A stretch of 64,000 bases of DNA, from NCBI RefSeq assembly GCF_000350225.1, contig NW_005178862.1, positions 1-64,000 of the forward strand, written 5' to 3'. The notes under the pieces were generated by a model that worked only from the letters and a program-made list of their open reading frames with translations, searched no databases and had not been told where the DNA came from. Below, piece by piece: positions 52,611-62,989 of this stretch. The stretch is from Chondrus crispus. Taxonomy: Eukaryota > Rhodophyta > Florideophyceae > Gigartinales > Gigartinaceae. How positions within the stretch are numbered: position 1 is the stretch's first letter; every line of letters starts with the position of its first letter. The position numbers and the translations under genes were made by a program.

Positions 52611-55475
52611 ATGGCTCCCAAGCCCGACGCCGATAAAAAAAGCTCACATGCAACCGTCCCGGCGTCCAAAGCGCACTGCGTCCGCGTCCTCAAGTCGCTG
52701 CGACGGACGGCGGTAGAGTCGGACCCGCTCCCGCAGGGCGACGACCTAGAGCTTCTGCACGCGGTATGTCCGGAGACGTCTGCGTCGTTGCGGCGCGCCA
52801 CGCGGCGCGTGCGCGCGGCCGTGTCGGCCGCGGCCGCGTGCTACGTGCCGGCGGCGACGGACCCGGAGTCGGAGTCGTCCGACAGCGCGCCGAGCGTGGC
52901 GGCGGAGGCGCTGTTCGACCGCGTGCACGAGGCCACCGACGAGGCCCTGGAGCAGTTCAACGCCGCCCTGGACCGCGCCAGGGGGATCCAAGACGCAGAG
53001 CCGCTGGAGACGGGCGCCGTCGGGCCGGAGACCAGGCTCGGGAGCGGGAGGCACAGGGAGTGCGCGTGGGTGGAGATGGAGAAACCGCAGATGGCGTTTC
53101 CAGACTGGCCGGTGGATAACTCGGATACCGCGTTCGTGCCGCCCGGGGTGGCCGGGGCGAAGGGGGCGGACGTGGACGTGTACTTGCAGGAGCTGTATCA
53201 GGCGAACTCGAAGGCGAGTGGAGGCGAGATGGAAGGGAAGCATCCGTATGAGGAAGAGATCCGGGCGGCGGAGGAGGAGATGGCGGCGAGAGTGTTTAAG
53301 AAGGAGGACACAGTTGTGTATCGGTCTATGAAGAGTACTCCGTGCACGTTCATCAAGACGGAAGAGAAGCTTTTTGAGGTGGCCAACCGGTTGAAGCGAG
53401 TGGGGGAGGTAGCGATCGATATTGAAAATCACAGTGTCAGGTCGTTTCAGGGGTTTACGTGCTTGATTCAAATGTCGACGAGGAGGGAGGACGTTGTCGT
53501 GGATGCGCTTGCGTTGAGAGGGTCGGTGCATAGAGCGCTGGCGCCCATTTTTGCCGATGAGTCGATTGTGAAAGTGTTGCATGGTGCCGATAAGGACGTG
53601 CAGTGGCTGGAGCGCGATTTCGGCGTGTTCGTTGTCAACATGTTTGATACGGGGCAGGCCGCGCGGTTGCTCAAGTTTCCGTCGGCCGCACTGTCATACC
53701 TCCAGGCACGGTTTTGTGATGTCACGGGAACGAGCAAGAAGAAGTTTCAGCTTTCAGACTGGCGCCAGCGGCCGTTGCCGGATGACATGTTTCAGTACGC
53801 TCGCTCTGATACGCATTATCTGTTGTACATATATGATAGGCTCAAGACCGAGCTGGCGGACAAGGAGTTGACTGCCAAGGCGTGGAAGCGCTCGGCCGTC
53901 GTTGCGAGAAAGCGCTACAAAAAGACTCGGTACGACGGAGGCATTCCGCGCCATCTTTGTGCGAAGTATGGTCTTGGATTTGATGCCCATCAAATACGCC
54001 TATTGGAAGAGCTTTACGGATGGCGAGACCGGAAAGGACGGGAGGAAGACGAGAGTTTGAATTATGTGGCTCCTCTTGGATCTCTGTTTGGTATTGTGAG
54101 GGCGCGTGACAGGGTGCGAACTGTTGAGGGACTCATGAAATACGGTTTTCCTTCCAAATCTGTACCACCAATGATCAAGGCAAACGCGGATGAAATTGTG
54201 CGCTTGATCGTAGATTCTTTGGATGCAAAACTTGGTGATCTTGAAAAGAAATGCGCGGCACGGCCTGCTCCTATTCAGTCATCCGGCGCAGGAGACGGGG
54301 CCAAGGAAGTTCCCAAGGGCGTCGCAATGCACCGGAAAGAGGCAAAGGAAGGGTTGCCATCTGGGGGAAGCTTACCCTTACGCAGCAAGACCACGGCTTC
54401 TACGGAGCAGCCACAAGTCACTTTGAAAGCTTCTGCCCTGCGTAAATCGCGTTTATATGACTCTGACTCCTCAGATTCGGATATAGATGAAGGGTCGGTG
54501 TCAAAAGTCGAGGTGGGCGTTCTAAACCCGGCTCCTGGCGGCGAAGGAAGCGCAGGCGGCCTCTCTGTCTTAAGTCTTACGAAACCTGACGCACTCGCTT
54601 CGAGTCCAAGGGAATTACCGGGCCCCCCCGAGTCTGATCCGAATCCCCGAACCCTTGCTGAGAATGCCAAACCCATTTGTACGGTGACAATGGCTAAAAA
54701 GTCAGTGTTCAACCTTAGCGATACTGACGATGGCGACGACAGCAGCGATGAGCTCCCAGTCAAATCCGTGTCGGAGCTAGACGCTGCAGTATATTCGAAA
54801 AAAGCAAAAGCAACGAGAGCCGAAAAACAAACAAACTACCTAACCCAAGAAATGGGAGCTTCTTCGAAACGAGACGAAGGGCCTTCGATCTTGGCAGCAA
54901 GACAGTCCGTATTCAACTTAAGCGATGATGATAGTGATGACGAAGAAGAGCGCAGACCCTTGGGTGCCACCGCACATATCCTTGTTCGGAAGGGCATCCT
55001 TGAACAAATTCACTCTGGCATGAATGGCTTCATGCCCAAGAGTTCGGACGGATTTCGAGTCGAAACTGCTCCGGCTTCAGACGAAGAATTGACCCCCGAG
55101 CCCATCATTAATAACAGTCCAGTCGAGACGAAGAGAAAAAGAGATAACGAGGACAAACTCGACCAACGTCCTTTTATGTCATTGGAGGAGAGGTTCGGGT
55201 CATCATGCGTTAAAAAGAGGCGAAAAAACAGCAAGAAAAAGAAGAAACGCGTTGCCATGCCTGAAGCTGCTCCTGTAATCCCTGCCTTCAACTACACAAA
55301 GGCACTTCAAGAGGAAAAGAAGAAGCGAGAAGAAGCAAAGAAGGATGAACCGTATGATGCGATGCAAAAGCTTCGGCTAGATTGGAAACCGGATGGTAAG
55401 GGAAAGAAACGTCCCCGGAAGGCCAGAAAGCACCCCGCCAGTGGATCAAGGTCGATGAGCTTCTCTCGGCGATAA
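52611..55475 (+). CDS. RRP6: Rrp6/EXOSC10, nuclear exosome 3'-5' exoribonuclease
   Basis: Trims and degrades nuclear RNA with the exosome. The DEDD-Y nuclease domain has all its acids: VAIDIENHS (Asp and Glu, about 269-271), HGADKDVQWL (Asp, about 326) and YARSDTHYLLYIYD (Asp with Tyr, about 397-403). An HRDC domain follows (about 446-537, RHLCAKYGLGF to ADEIVRLI). The N-terminal 200 residues match the position of the PMC2NT domain that binds Rrp47/C1D, though similarity is weak by eye. The C-terminal 400 residues are disordered with two repeats of a SVFNLSD(T/D)D acidic motif and end in Lys/Arg-rich stretches (KKRRKNSKKKKKR), fitting nuclear or nucleolar targeting and RNA contact. Single exon, 954 aa. 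Confidence 0.95.
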   Translation: MAPKPDADKKSSHATVPASKAHCVRVLKSLRRTAVESDPLPQGDDLELLHAVCPETSASLRRATRRVRAAVSAAAACYVPAATDPESESSDSAPSVAAEALFDRVHEATDEALEQFNAALDRARGIQDAEPLETGAVGPETRLGSGRHRECAWVEMEKPQMAFPDWPVDNSDTAFVPPGVAGAKGADVDVYLQELYQANSKASGGEMEGKHPYEEEIRAAEEEMAARVFKKEDTVVYRSMKSTPCTFIKTEEKLFEVANRLKRVGEVAIDIENHSVRSFQGFTCLIQMSTRREDVVVDALALRGSVHRALAPIFADESIVKVLHGADKDVQWLERDFGVFVVNMFDTGQAARLLKFPSAALSYLQARFCDVTGTSKKKFQLSDWRQRPLPDDMFQYARSDTHYLLYIYDRLKTELADKELTAKAWKRSAVVARKRYKKTRYDGGIPRHLCAKYGLGFDAHQIRLLEELYGWRDRKGREEDESLNYVAPLGSLFGIVRARDRVRTVEGLMKYGFPSKSVPPMIKANADEIVRLIVDSLDAKLGDLEKKCAARPAPIQSSGAGDGAKEVPKGVAMHRKEAKEGLPSGGSLPLRSKTTASTEQPQVTLKASALRKSRLYDSDSSDSDIDEGSVSKVEVGVLNPAPGGEGSAGGLSVLSLTKPDALASSPRELPGPPESDPNPRTLAENAKPICTVTMAKKSVFNLSDTDDGDDSSDELPVKSVSELDAAVYSKKAKATRAEKQTNYLTQEMGASSKRDEGPSILAARQSVFNLSDDDSDDEEERRPLGATAHILVRKGILEQIHSGMNGFMPKSSDGFRVETAPASDEELTPEPIINNSPVETKRKRDNEDKLDQRPFMSLEERFGSSCVKKRRKNSKKKKKRVAMPEAAPVIPAFNYTKALQEEKKKREEAKKDEPYDAMQKLRLDWKPDGKGKKRPRKARKHPASGSRSMSFSRR

Positions 55476-55863
55476 TTTTGGCCACGTTCATAAAGCCAAC
55501 TGAAAAAGGTCGTCACCCAGAAGCTAGAGCTCTTTGCTTTGCCGTTTCTCCCGTAGCCCACTGCAAGCCTTACGCCTGAGAAGGTGATCAACCGTTGTTC
55601 AGCATGTCAGAAACAAATCATACGTTCCAATGGGACGGATCCACAACCATTTTGACGACGTACAGTACGGTTCCTATACTCACAGGCCGTGAGGGATATA
55701 CGCCAAGACGTCTTGCTCGAGTACAATCATAAGAAGGTTGCTAACTGCCCAACACGTGCCTGTGATGCTCGCATATTTAGTGGTCTTTAGCGCAAAGGAG
55801 GCCTCTCATATCACGAAATATAACACTGTATGTACATTTACAGCCCTCTCACTTGATCAATAA
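55476..55863. other. Short region between convergent genes
   Basis: Nothing but 3' flanks of RRP6 and the R2 gene is seen, with one GTACAGTACGG word near 55661. Confidence 0.4.
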
Positions 55864-57045
55864 CTAAAACTCAGCGTCCAAACAAAATTCTTCTCGTTTG
55901 CGGCTAATAGTTACACCGTCAATGTTCACATTTGCAATGCGATACTCTCCAACTCTTCTCTCAAAAAAGTTGGTCTTCCCCTGCAGCGATATGAGCTCCA
56001 TCCACTCGAACGGATTTGCCGTACAAAAATGCTTTTCATGTCCCAGGGAAAGCAGCAATCGATCTGCAACATATTCAATATACTCCTTCATCAACTGTTT
56101 GTTCATGCCAATCAAATCCACGCTCAAAGCGTCACAAATAAACTCCTGCTCACATGCCACAGCACTCTTGATGAGCTCAATTGCCGCACTATCGCTCAGT
56201 CTCTCATGCGCGGGGAGCATGCCGTATAAAACGCATGCATGTTCACAATGCAACCCTTCATCCCGTGATATAAGCTCGTTGGAGAAGGTGAGCCCAGGCA
56301 TGAGCCCCCTCTTCTTCATCCAAAACACGGCGCAAAACGACCCCGAAAAGAAAATCCCCTCCACGGCTGCAAACGCCACGAGCCTTTCCACAAACCCTGC
56401 GTCGGAGCTAATCCACCTGAGAGCCCACTCCGCCTTTTTCCGCACGCACGGAATGCTCTCCACGGCCGCAAACAAAAGTGTCTTCTCCGCAGGGTCGGCT
56501 ATATATGTATCAATCAGTAGTGAATACATTTCCGAGTGCACGTTCTCCATGGCGGCCTGAAAGGCATAAAAACAGCGCGCTTCTGGAAGCTGGACGTCTG
56601 TGCAAAAGCGCTCGATAAGGTTTTCCAAAACAATTCCGTCAGATGCGGCGAAAAAGGCGAGGACACGAGTCAGGAAGTGGCGTTCGGCGTCCTTGAGGCC
56701 ATTCCAATCGTGCAGATCCTGCTGGAGATCAACTTCCTCTGCGGTCCAAAACGATGCCTGGTGGCGCTTGTACAGCGACCATAACACGGGGTGTCGAATC
56801 GGGAAGAGCGAGTACCGCTCTGTGCAAGAAGCTCGGAACACCGCGGGGATTTTGGTGGAGGGGGGGAGGTGGACTTCTGCGGAATCGGCATTGGAAAGTT
56901 TTATTCTGGGGGGTAGCGTGGGTATCGCAGGCTGCTTCTGTCGCGGGGGAAGCGAGTCATCATCACTCGATGCAGAGACGGTGTCCAACGATGCGCTGCT
57001 ATCTTCTGAACGCTCTAGCGGCGCAAGGAGGTCTGCGACTGTCAT
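55864..57045 (-). CDS. RNR2: Ribonucleotide reductase small subunit R2 (class Ia)
   Basis: Holds the di-iron/tyrosyl-radical cofactor that the large subunit uses to make deoxyribonucleotides. Iron ligands are visible at Asp136 (FAASDGIV), Glu167 and His170 ([10 protein letters not shown]), Glu229 (FAAVEG) and Glu263/His266 (RDEGLHCEH). The radical Tyr is Tyr174 in [11 protein letters not shown]. The C-terminal heptapeptide that docks on R1 reads FCLDAEF, close to the usual FTLDADF. Residues 1-65 are an acidic, Ser/Pro-rich extension like those that control R2 turnover in other eukaryotes. 393 aa, single exon. Confidence 0.97.
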   Translation of the reverse strand: MTVADLLAPLERSEDSSASLDTVSASSDDDSLPPRQKQPAIPTLPPRIKLSNADSAEVHLPPSTKIPAVFRASCTERYSLFPIRHPVLWSLYKRHQASFWTAEEVDLQQDLHDWNGLKDAERHFLTRVLAFFAASDGIVLENLIERFCTDVQLPEARCFYAFQAAMENVHSEMYSLLIDTYIADPAEKTLLFAAVESIPCVRKKAEWALRWISSDAGFVERLVAFAAVEGIFFSGSFCAVFWMKKRGLMPGLTFSNELISRDEGLHCEHACVLYGMLPAHERLSDSAAIELIKSAVACEQEFICDALSVDLIGMNKQLMKEYIEYVADRLLLSLGHEKHFCTANPFEWMELISLQGKTNFFERRVGEYRIANVNIDGVTISRKREEFCLDAEF

Positions 57046-58326
57046 GGTGGTCTCGGACGCTGGCAGACGTTTGGAGCTGGCGCTGGTGCTGGATGCATCT
57101 CAGGGGATGTCAACGACGGGGTCAATACGTGCATAACAATGCCGCATGAGATCGGAAAGCTTTCGGACGCCGTGCGGAGATCTCGACACTCTTGATCAGC
57201 TGATCCGAGAACGGACGGGTCCACAGTGTGGACAGCGCATCTGACGTCTGTACACTCCACTGAGGCCTCAGAGTGGGACATCCTGCCATGCAGGACCTTT
57301 TATCAGATTTAAGGACATCCAATAGGCACGCGACTATGGAAAGTCCTTGCTGGATTGATGCTACAGTATACCCGCACATATCGCATCTGCAAGACGCGGC
57401 GCAAATATACGCCTAACTTGTACACGCGTTCCTGAACACCACGTTTCTCAAGTTGTCACATCTTCACCTCACATTTTCCCCTCACACCTTCCCCTCACAC
57501 CTCTTCCGATCTGTACTGCGAGTCTCCGACTGAGGTACTAGCAAAAGGTAAGCGTACAGTGATTGAGGATGGCATTTACGTAATCCATGCATGGCAGCCT
57601 GAAAACGATAACGTAGCTTGAAAGCAAATATAAGAAAGATACCATTCGATCACACTGCCAGCAAGCTCCCACAACATCTCGCTAGACAGCATCTTCATGG
57701 CGTTCAACAAACGTTCATCCGTCGCCTCCCCTCTAATACTTTACAGCTCGGTCTCACATAAATATTTCTTTCAACAATGCTCCCCATTGGTCCACATCTG
57801 AGGCCAAAATGGGTAACTTTGACTCAAACTGTCCGACATGGACGGATTGCTCATGCCATCTCAGGGATCAAACTCTGTCCTTTCCCGGTCTGCTCCGATA
57901 ATTCTTGATGCGAAATGTCTACATCGAAATGTAAATCAGGGGTTGAAAATTTGACCCGGGCATTTTGCAGGCATCTTGCCATCTTGGAGTTTCCACATTT
58001 CGTCATTTCGCTGCGGAAGAGGACCTCACGAACAATTCCCTTCTTCCACCTGTACACGAGAAGAAATCAGCTAGATCAGATTGTTAGAGTTTTATGTGCT
58101 TGATAACGCAGTTTTGGAGTACCATCACCTTGATAATTGCGGGGCACCCGTCTCAACATTGTTTAGTTCGGCTACTTCTGACGTGACTCTCCCCTTCTTC
58201 CCCATCCAGCCCATTTTCTCTTCATTTCTTGCTTTTAAGGCTCACTGGAACTCTGAACACAACAGCATCGTTTCATATTCTTCCCTAGTTCAATTTTTAC
58301 AAAGCCGACATTGAACACACCCGACC
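57046..58326. other. Intergenic region between divergent genes
   Basis: About 1.3 kb separates the start of R2 from the orphan gene at 58327. No gene is supported. A TACAGTATACCC word near 57361 resembles the end of the MITE-like repeats. It probably carries promoters for both genes. Confidence 0.4.
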
Positions 58327-59256
58327 ATGGGTCCAGTGGCCAGTTGCGTCAGGTCACAGCCTCGTTATCCTGTATTGGCTCCTCCGATGCAGCGCCGGGC
58401 CGTGAAAAAGGCTGAGATCATGCGACCACCGAAGATGCGACTGCAAACGATAACGGAACGCGCAATCACTCTTGACGCTGTGACTCCGACAGCGTCCGAA
58501 GCATCTCCATGTATCCTTAAAGCCACGGATAGCACGGTGGCTTGGGTCAAGTCAGAGGGAAAGTTCTCGATGGATTCAGACGAGGCTCCTGTGCCGTTGA
58601 GCAAGATATTGGCTTCTCAGTTTCGGAAGCAGGATCATGAAGCGAAAACTTTTGAAAACAAACTCTTTCACCAAAACATGAAGAAAGAGGAACAGCAGTC
58701 TGATGGAACCTCTTCAAATCAAGACAGTGACTGCCAAAAGACAGGTTCTGATGTCGGACAGGCAAACACATCCAATGCCTGGATTGAGAAGGTTGAGAAC
58801 GCCGACCAGCCTACCGTCGAGAAGAATGAGACTGGAGATGAAAGGGTTGAGGGCAGCGACGCACCGGATAAGCTTGTAGATCAGGAAAGCCTTTTCAAAG
58901 AGTCGCTTTCCGTAGTAGAAAACCAACCCCCTGTTCGAAACGAGTTTCGGGCAATGCCTTCTGTGGAAGAAGCTATTGCTAAATTCGATATTCTTGGACA
59001 ACAAGCTATCGGAAGGGAAATGAGGGGGACCCAACAACAACAAGCTATCGGAAGGGAAATGAGGGGGACCCATAACGACATTACCAGGTTTGTGACAGCG
59101 GATGTCAACGACGAAAATTCGTCTTCATCCGATGTTCGCGAAGAAAGCATCGAAAACCCTAGTAACTCGCTTGGAGATGGCCGAGGCAATGGTTTGAGAA
59201 AAAATGCTGCCGTTGAGGGTTCTCCACGTGCAGTTAGTGAAAGTGTTCCTGCTTGA
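58327..59256 (+). CDS. Orphan disordered protein, possible N-myristoylation
   Basis: I do not recognise this 309-residue protein. It begins MGPVASCVRSQPR: Gly2 with Ser6 and Cys7 fits an N-myristoylation plus palmitoylation signal, suggesting membrane anchoring if true. A basic stretch follows (RRAVKKAEIMRPPKMRL, about 24-40), then mostly acidic, Ser/Glu/Asn-rich sequence without predicted fold. Bases 58998-59072 hold a near-perfect tandem duplication with a 39-base period, giving the repeated QQAIGREMRGT. Codon use and an uninterrupted frame support a real gene; function is unknown. Confidence 0.65.
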   Translation: MGPVASCVRSQPRYPVLAPPMQRRAVKKAEIMRPPKMRLQTITERAITLDAVTPTASEASPCILKATDSTVAWVKSEGKFSMDSDEAPVPLSKILASQFRKQDHEAKTFENKLFHQNMKKEEQQSDGTSSNQDSDCQKTGSDVGQANTSNAWIEKVENADQPTVEKNETGDERVEGSDAPDKLVDQESLFKESLSVVENQPPVRNEFRAMPSVEEAIAKFDILGQQAIGREMRGTQQQQAIGREMRGTHNDITRFVTADVNDENSSSSDVREESIENPSNSLGDGRGNGLRKNAAVEGSPRAVSESVPA

Positions 59257-59374
59257 CATCTGGCGAAGGTGCATTTCTACGTTGCATGGAGTGGGGCTTC
59301 TTTAACCCTAGTGATTTACGATAGAACAGTACTGATAGGACGGTCTGTAAAACTTTAGCGCATGCGATTTATAA

Positions 59375-60634
59375 CTATGGTAGCATTCGCTTTTCAGCCA
59401 GCACTTCTAAATGCAAACGCAAGAACGCTACCACTACTGCAACGGTTGCATTCAACTCAGTAGAAACACCCCCCGCCGCTTTTCGAACCTGGTCATTAAG
59501 ACCGGGTATACCAACACCCGCGAAGTCAGGAGCTTCCCCCGTACCTAGATTCGGGGTAAGAGGTGTCACGTGGGTGCCTTCCAATTTCCGAATCACTGCA
59601 CTGCGTGCTCCAAATCTGGTGCAAAGCACGTCCTCGAGCGCCTCATTTTGGGAGAGCGTATCTCGACTGAACGATATCAGCAAGTTCTCTGGAACATTGT
59701 AACGGCTTCGAACAAGCTGAAGAGTTTCATCAGGAGTTGGAGTGAATTCATCCGTAGTTGAACTTGCAAAGGACTTCATCGTATCTCCAACCTTTTTGAG
59801 AACGTCAGATGCTTGGTTTACCGAATCTGCGCTTCTGCTATCAGCGAGCCCGGATAGATCGAGACTGCGCAAGAAATCGGCAACCTTACTCAATTCTTTG
59901 ATAGACTTTGCAGTTGATTCCTCGCCTATCGCTGATTGAATAGCGTCCCACATGGGAATGCTTTGTTTTGCAGTATAGTTGTTGAAGGCCAGGAACAAAT
60001 TTGCCACAGTAGGCCCCAAAGCCTGTCGCGCGTCTTCGTCACAATTCGCTAGTAGCTGCACTTTGGCCCCGAGGCTATGTCCCATTCCAAACGTAGGAAT
60101 CCATGGCACATCCCATCTACCAACGAGCTCACGAGTTGCGTCACCAAGCTTTTCAGATGCGTCCGCCGCAAGAGCAAGATGGTCAAATGATGGGTTTACC
60201 GGTGCTGCCACTATTGCGACATTTCCGCGCCTCGCGATTTCCTCAAGAAAACGACCGTATAAAGCTCGCGGAGCAATGCCGGCAGCAAACCCACCTGTGA
60301 AGCGAACAACGGCTACGGGTCTCGTCGCGGATGGAACGGTGACTACCTGACAACCGGCCAGGGTTTCCCATACTGGCTCGTCAGCATTAGGCGGTGGTGG
60401 CGTGTTGACATTGGCGGACGCTGAGGCGGCTTTTTGGTCGGATGGAGACGAGGAATATGGGCGAGGGGCGGCTGCAGAATTGGAGACCTGAATTCTGCTT
60501 GGTGGTCGGCGTCGCGAGCTGCGTTGGTGGTGTTGGGAACCAGGGCGGCGTTCTGTTGATATCCCGATGGTGCAGTTGTTCACAAAAGCTGAGTTGATGC
60601 AAGAAGTAACCATTTCTCTCGTGTAGCTTGCCAA
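59375..60634 (-). CDS. DUF1350 family protein, plastid-type leader
   Basis: The core matches DUF1350, an alpha/beta-hydrolase-like family found in cyanobacteria and plastids: VAVVRFTGGFAAGIAPRALY (about 108-127), then FGMGHSLGAKVQLL (about 182-195), which has the nucleophile-elbow form G-x-S-x-G. The near N-terminus is rich in Ser, Arg and Pro with few acids, typical of a transit peptide, so the protein is probably plastid-located. No reaction is known for the family. 419 aa; divergent from the TRM44 gene with a 260-bp shared upstream region. Confidence 0.87.
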   Translation of the reverse strand: MASYTREMVTSCINSAFVNNCTIGISTERRPGSQHHQRSSRRRPPSRIQVSNSAAAPRPYSSSPSDQKAASASANVNTPPPPNADEPVWETLAGCQVVTVPSATRPVAVVRFTGGFAAGIAPRALYGRFLEEIARRGNVAIVAAPVNPSFDHLALAADASEKLGDATRELVGRWDVPWIPTFGMGHSLGAKVQLLANCDEDARQALGPTVANLFLAFNNYTAKQSIPMWDAIQSAIGEESTAKSIKELSKVADFLRSLDLSGLADSRSADSVNQASDVLKKVGDTMKSFASSTTDEFTPTPDETLQLVRSRYNVPENLLISFSRDTLSQNEALEDVLCTRFGARSAVIRKLEGTHVTPLTPNLGTGEAPDFAGVGIPGLNDQVRKAAGGVSTELNATVAVVVAFLRLHLEVLAEKRMLP

Positions 60635-60894
60635 GAGAGAAATGCATGAAGGCCAGGTGCTGACGTAGATGAGCTGGAACTACGGGACCTTATGGCAGAG
60701 GTAGGGGATCAAGTATGGAAGCGAGGTCCAAGCTTTTTATGAAGGTCCTTGCATTGCTGGCCTGAGCAGATTTTTTCCTTCAAAGCTCTCACGCCGAGTT
60801 TGTCTTCTTCTGCAATTTCGGCCGGTGGCGGCGTAACGCGGCGTAACTTGACGAGACAGCGCGGTGTATAGGTATCGTCCACATGTGAGTTGAC

Positions 60895-62520
60895 ATGGCG
60901 CGGGACAAGGAATCGCTTCTGCCGTCAGGATCATGCGGGCTGACTGCGAATCCCACGGATGATTTTGATGCTAAGCAGGGATGGATTGAACTTGGCTCTC
61001 AATCGACAAAAGCGACGGCTGCGGGGTTTTGGCATGTAATTCGCTCGTTCACACGCGAGCAACACTGGAACAAAACAATTTTTGAAGTCTGTGTAACGGC
61101 GGAAGAGGTGGTCGAGTATCTCGGAACCGAAGAAGGGAAGGAATGCGACTCTATCAAAAGTCATGCAGAGAGCTGGTACGGACAGCATACTCCAAAGCCG
61201 GGATTCCGACTGAATGTGATGCGCACCTTATCTCGGAAGACCCCAGCCCCTATCGGTGGTGGGTCAGATGGCTCTGGATTGACGTATAAAGCCGACGAGT
61301 GGACAGCGCAATACATCAAGACGGTTGCACGCGAAACTGGCAATGCAGAGCACCTGCATACCGCGGTATTTGGGCTTGTTGTTCCGGAAAACGTATGCGG
61401 CCCTGAAAATCCTCGCGCTCTTCGCTACTGGCCGTTTCAGTACCCCAAGGTAGCCTGCTACCGCTTTACATATGAAGCAGATGCGGACGGTAAGGAAGGG
61501 GGTGTTTTGCGATACTCTGTAATTCCGCTCGGGGAAGATGCTGCGTGCCCAAGAAACTTCGAGAGTTTGAAAGTACATTCAGTCAAGTCGGCAGCGAAAA
61601 TGCTGTCTGTGCTTCGGAAGAGAGCAGAGACGTATGATCCTACCACAGGGGGCAGCACCTATGTCAAAAGGGTTAAACATGACAATCTCCTGACTGAGAT
61701 TGAATATCGCACGCGATATGATGCCATGAAGCTCAAGTATATGTTTTGGGTAGAACAATGGACGGAATGCACAGATCCCGTTAAGTTTGTATATGAAGAA
61801 CTCGGTATTGCCGCATACCTCTGCGCCTTGTGGGACAAGGAAAGAGCAGAAGAGGGCCTGAAAAGGAAGCAAAGTTTCATTGATTGTGGCTGTGGGAACG
61901 GGTTTCTAGTTTACCTGTTAATAATGGAAGGCCATGAGGGCATTGGGGTCGACTTACAGAAGCGAGGTATCTGGAGCAAATATCCAGCAAAGGTCTCGGC
62001 TGCGCTATATCACGAGGAAATGGACCCGCTTTCCTACGATTGTTCAAAATACGACTGGATACTTGGCAACCATAGCGACGAACTTTCACCATGGATTCCT
62101 GTCTTAGCGGCTCGTGCTCAAAAGACTATAAACGCTCGGCCAGTTTGCGAGGTTGATAGTAGCACCCTCAATGGCGGTGATATGGATCGCGAGCTTCGAC
62201 GAGCGTACCCGCGGTTCTTCGTGCTTCCATGTTGCTTTTTCGATTTTGACGGAAAGAAAGTGGCTTTCGGAAAGACTCGGCGGACTGTGGGGGTCCGGGC
62301 TGTACACGGGACTGGGAAATACGAGCAGTACTGCATGTGGATTGCACAACTATCTAAAACCTTCGGGTTTAGCACGCAGATTGAAAACTTGCGGATTCCC
62401 AGCACGAAGTACGTAAGTTTGCTTGGAAGGTATGTCGCATATGAAGAACGAATCAGTCCGAAAGTCGTCAAAGAAATGACATCTCTTCTGCTGCTTGATG
62501 CGAAACAGTCACATATGTAA
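60895..62520 (+). CDS. TRM44: tRNA (uracil-44 2'-O)-methyltransferase Trm44
   Basis: Methylates the 2'-OH of U44 in tRNA-Ser with S-adenosylmethionine. The SAM-binding motif FIDCGCGNGFLVYLL (about 328-342) is followed by EGHEGIGVDLQKR, then WILGNHSDELSPWIPVLAAR (about 389-408) and FFVLPCCFFDFDGK (about 440-453), all hallmarks of the Trm44/TRMT44 family. The N-terminal 230 residues are less conserved. 541 aa, single exon. It converges with the TRAPPC1 gene; stops are 43 bp apart. Confidence 0.95.
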   Translation: MARDKESLLPSGSCGLTANPTDDFDAKQGWIELGSQSTKATAAGFWHVIRSFTREQHWNKTIFEVCVTAEEVVEYLGTEEGKECDSIKSHAESWYGQHTPKPGFRLNVMRTLSRKTPAPIGGGSDGSGLTYKADEWTAQYIKTVARETGNAEHLHTAVFGLVVPENVCGPENPRALRYWPFQYPKVACYRFTYEADADGKEGGVLRYSVIPLGEDAACPRNFESLKVHSVKSAAKMLSVLRKRAETYDPTTGGSTYVKRVKHDNLLTEIEYRTRYDAMKLKYMFWVEQWTECTDPVKFVYEELGIAAYLCALWDKERAEEGLKRKQSFIDCGCGNGFLVYLLIMEGHEGIGVDLQKRGIWSKYPAKVSAALYHEEMDPLSYDCSKYDWILGNHSDELSPWIPVLAARAQKTINARPVCEVDSSTLNGGDMDRELRRAYPRFFVLPCCFFDFDGKKVAFGKTRRTVGVRAVHGTGKYEQYCMWIAQLSKTFGFSTQIENLRIPSTKYVSLLGRYVAYEERISPKVVKEMTSLLLLDAKQSHM

Positions 62521-62563
62521 ATTCTTCTTGATGAGACGTTATTAACGCCAGCACAACTTGGTC

Positions 62564-62989
62564 TCAAAAGCACGGGAGCGCTCGGATATAGTCGTCCAAC
62601 TTGGTAATAAATAGGTCTGACTTAATCACATTCCCGCGTGTGTACAAAGGGTTTTTAACAACATACTCGACAAACACGGAATTGTAAATCTCGCTCAAGG
62701 CATGTGTAACGTCGACTCCTTTAAAGTCATTGCTGGTGTTGAGCACAAAGCGAAGACCTGTAGCGGTTTCAAAGTAATGCAATGCGTACACATCTGTAAC
62801 AAAGAATGACGGAATGCCGCGCTCGGCATCGGGCGAAAGCTTGATGGAGAAATTGCGAAGGGCGAAGAGCATGCCAAACATGTTTTTGTGATCATCCGAC
62901 ATGTCTTGAGGTTGCCTGGTCCGCTGCCATTCGTGGTAGCAAAGACAGGTACCAGTGCGATCGAAGAGGTAAAAGCTGAACACAGCCAT
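62564..62989 (-). CDS. TRAPPC1: TRAPP complex subunit BET5/TRAPPC1
   Basis: Core longin-fold subunit of TRAPP, the exchange factor for Rab1/Ypt1 in ER-Golgi and autophagy traffic. The whole 141-residue protein follows the family: FSFYLFDRTGTCLCYHEW, NMFGMLFALRNFSIKLSP, ALHYFETATGLRFVLNT, SVFVEYVVKNPLY and LDDYIRALPCF. Length is normal and no intron is present. Only 43 bp separate it from TRM44, so the 3' untranslated regions must be short or overlap. Confidence 0.95.
   Translation of the reverse strand: MAVFSFYLFDRTGTCLCYHEWQRTRQPQDMSDDHKNMFGMLFALRNFSIKLSPDAERGIPSFFVTDVYALHYFETATGLRFVLNTSNDFKGVDVTHALSEIYNSVFVEYVVKNPLYTRGNVIKSDLFITKLDDYIRALPCF

Noticed and set aside
52746-53582. 278-codon open frame on the minus strand inside RRP6
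   Set aside because: Arg/His-rich shadow of a GC-rich exon; the sense frame has every Rrp6 motif.
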